A DNA stretch of 64,000 nucleotides, taken from Halopiger goleimassiliensis. Its GTDB lineage: Archaea; Halobacteriota; Halobacteria; Halobacteriales; Natrialbaceae. The notes under the pieces are model-generated. The model made no database searches. It was not told the origin of the DNA and saw only the letters and a program-made list of their open reading frames with translations. Made by a program: the position numbers and the translations under genes. The stretch spans positions 755,716-819,715 of the forward strand of contig NZ_HG315690.1 in the NCBI RefSeq assembly GCF_000455345.1. Direction: 5' to 3'. Shown piece by piece: positions 63,281 through 64,000 of the stretch (position 1 is the first letter of the stretch; the number at the start of each line of letters is the position of its first letter).

Positions 63281-64000
63281 TCACAGATCGACCGTGATGA
63301 TCATGTCGACGAGTCGTTCGGTGATCGTCCCGGTGATCGCCCCGATCCACAGCAACGCCGTGAAGTGGAGATAGGAGTTGCCGAAGTGGCCGCCGTCGGC
63401 CACCCGCAACACCAGCGACGAGATGAAGGCGTTGAAGATCAACACCACCGTGATCAGGAACCGCAACACCGGAACGTCGTACTGGTCGGTGTGGATCAGG
63501 TTTCCGCCCATCACCTGTCCTTCCAGGTCGATGTCGAAACTCGAGAGCATCACCGCCAGCTCGAGACCGATGAAGAACGCGAACGCCGACGCGGCAGTGA
63601 TGCCGTAGAGGACGCCGATGAGCGTCGTCGTCTGCTGGCGTCGCTCCTGGCGGAGGTTATTGATCTGGCTCATGTTGTCGCTGATGAGTTCGCCCAGGCG
63701 CTTGGGCGCGCCACCCATGTCGCGACCGATCAGGTACATCTCGCTGAACTTCTGGATCAGGTACGAGTGACAGTCGCCGGTGAAGTACCGCCAGGACTTT
63801 TCGGTGCTCAGCCGCATGTTCAGTCGCCTGTAAAGGTCGTCCACGTCCGGCGTCAGCGGACCGAAGTTCTTCGAGCGCAGCGTCGCCAGCACCTCGGACG
63901 TGGTGGACTGTTTCGCGCTCTCGCTGGTCCCGAGCGCCCGAACGAAGTTCGGGAACGCCTCGTCGCGATCCACCACGCGTCGTTCCTCGTGCCAGAAGAC
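63281..64000 (-). CDS. arlJ: Archaellum membrane platform protein ArlJ (FlaJ), C-terminal part
   Basis: The coding frame continues to the right edge (VFWHEERR precedes residue 1 of the visible part), so only the last ~240 residues are present. ALGTSESAKQSTTSEVLATL and DMGGAPKRLGELISDNMSQI are conserved GspF/TadC-type cytoplasmic segments; four helices follow (GVLYGITAASAFAFFIGLEL, FLITVVLIFNAFISSLVLRV, and further). It would anchor ArlI at the membrane. It is upstream of arlCE, not downstream of arlI. Confidence 0.93.
   Translation of the reverse strand, partial: VFWHEERRVVDRDEAFPNFVRALGTSESAKQSTTSEVLATLRSKNFGPLTPDVDDLYRRLNMRLSTEKSWRYFTGDCHSYLIQKFSEMYLIGRDMGGAPKRLGELISDNMSQINNLRQERRQQTTTLIGVLYGITAASAFAFFIGLELAVMLSSFDIDLEGQVMGGNLIHTDQYDVPVLRFLITVVLIFNAFISSLVLRVADGGHFGNSYLHFTALLWIGAITGTITERLVDMIITVDL

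Overview
The window is chromosomal DNA of a haloarchaeon (class Halobacteria). It is GC-rich and its proteins are strongly acidic. The gene content is archaeal and halophilic: a zinc-ribbon transcription factor B, both subunits of DNA topoisomerase VI, methenyl-tetrahydromethanopterin cyclohydrolase, the diadenylate cyclase DacZ, archaellum genes arlI/H/CE/J, Tat-type secreted proteins and TATA boxes placed for leaderless transcripts. A member of the Natrialbales is my guess from general appearance only. Genes are dense on both strands, with little accessory DNA. No CRISPR array, rRNA or insertion sequence is visible.

Layout. 1-13 kb is mostly metabolic and small conserved genes: a cut-off thioredoxin-reductase-like flavoprotein, VOC protein, pyrF, zinc-finger microproteins, a cupredoxin lipoprotein, a GTPBP1-type GTPase, mch, a copper-chaperone-like protein, a PQQ-propeller protein, a malic enzyme broken by a single-base frameshift, coaD and a one-cyclin TFB-like protein. 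13-24 kb carries tRNA-Leu(UAG) followed by decayed tRNA-derived repeats, the dacZ-mscS pair, udp, a nitronate monooxygenase/moaC/nnr overlapping operon, acylphosphatase, a beta-lactamase-fold exonuclease and ogg. 24-35 kb has DUF555 and UPF0058 proteins, tfb, and the top6B-top6A operon, which ends in an unusual 66-bp tandem repeat. 35-43 kb has ctaA, nikR, an HTH_10 regulator, a DnaJ protein with a giant serine tract, Y-family polymerase dinB, and a degenerate tyrosine recombinase preceded by 36-bp tandem repeats and a coupled leader peptide.

43.7-52.2 kb is one nine-gene Mrp-type Na+/H+ antiporter operon (E, F, G, MbhD/MnhA-C-like, B, C and three large antiporter-like subunits) with overlapping genes. 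52-57 kb holds a methyltransferase, a second MscS channel, a thiolase with Ser for Cys, and a secreted protein of Gln/Asn repeats. 57-64 kb is the archaellum region, where arlJ is separated from arlI, with a 44-residue membrane microprotein beside it.

Themes: ion and osmotic homeostasis (Mrp operon, two MscS channels, c-di-AMP synthase), motility, DNA topology and repair (Top6, DinB, OGG, UDG-like), and cofactor/repair metabolism. The most distinctive signals are the top6A 3' repeats, the repeat-leader-recombinase locus, the tRNA-derived duplication, the Gln/Asn-repeat secreted protein, and several enzymes missing canonical catalytic residues.
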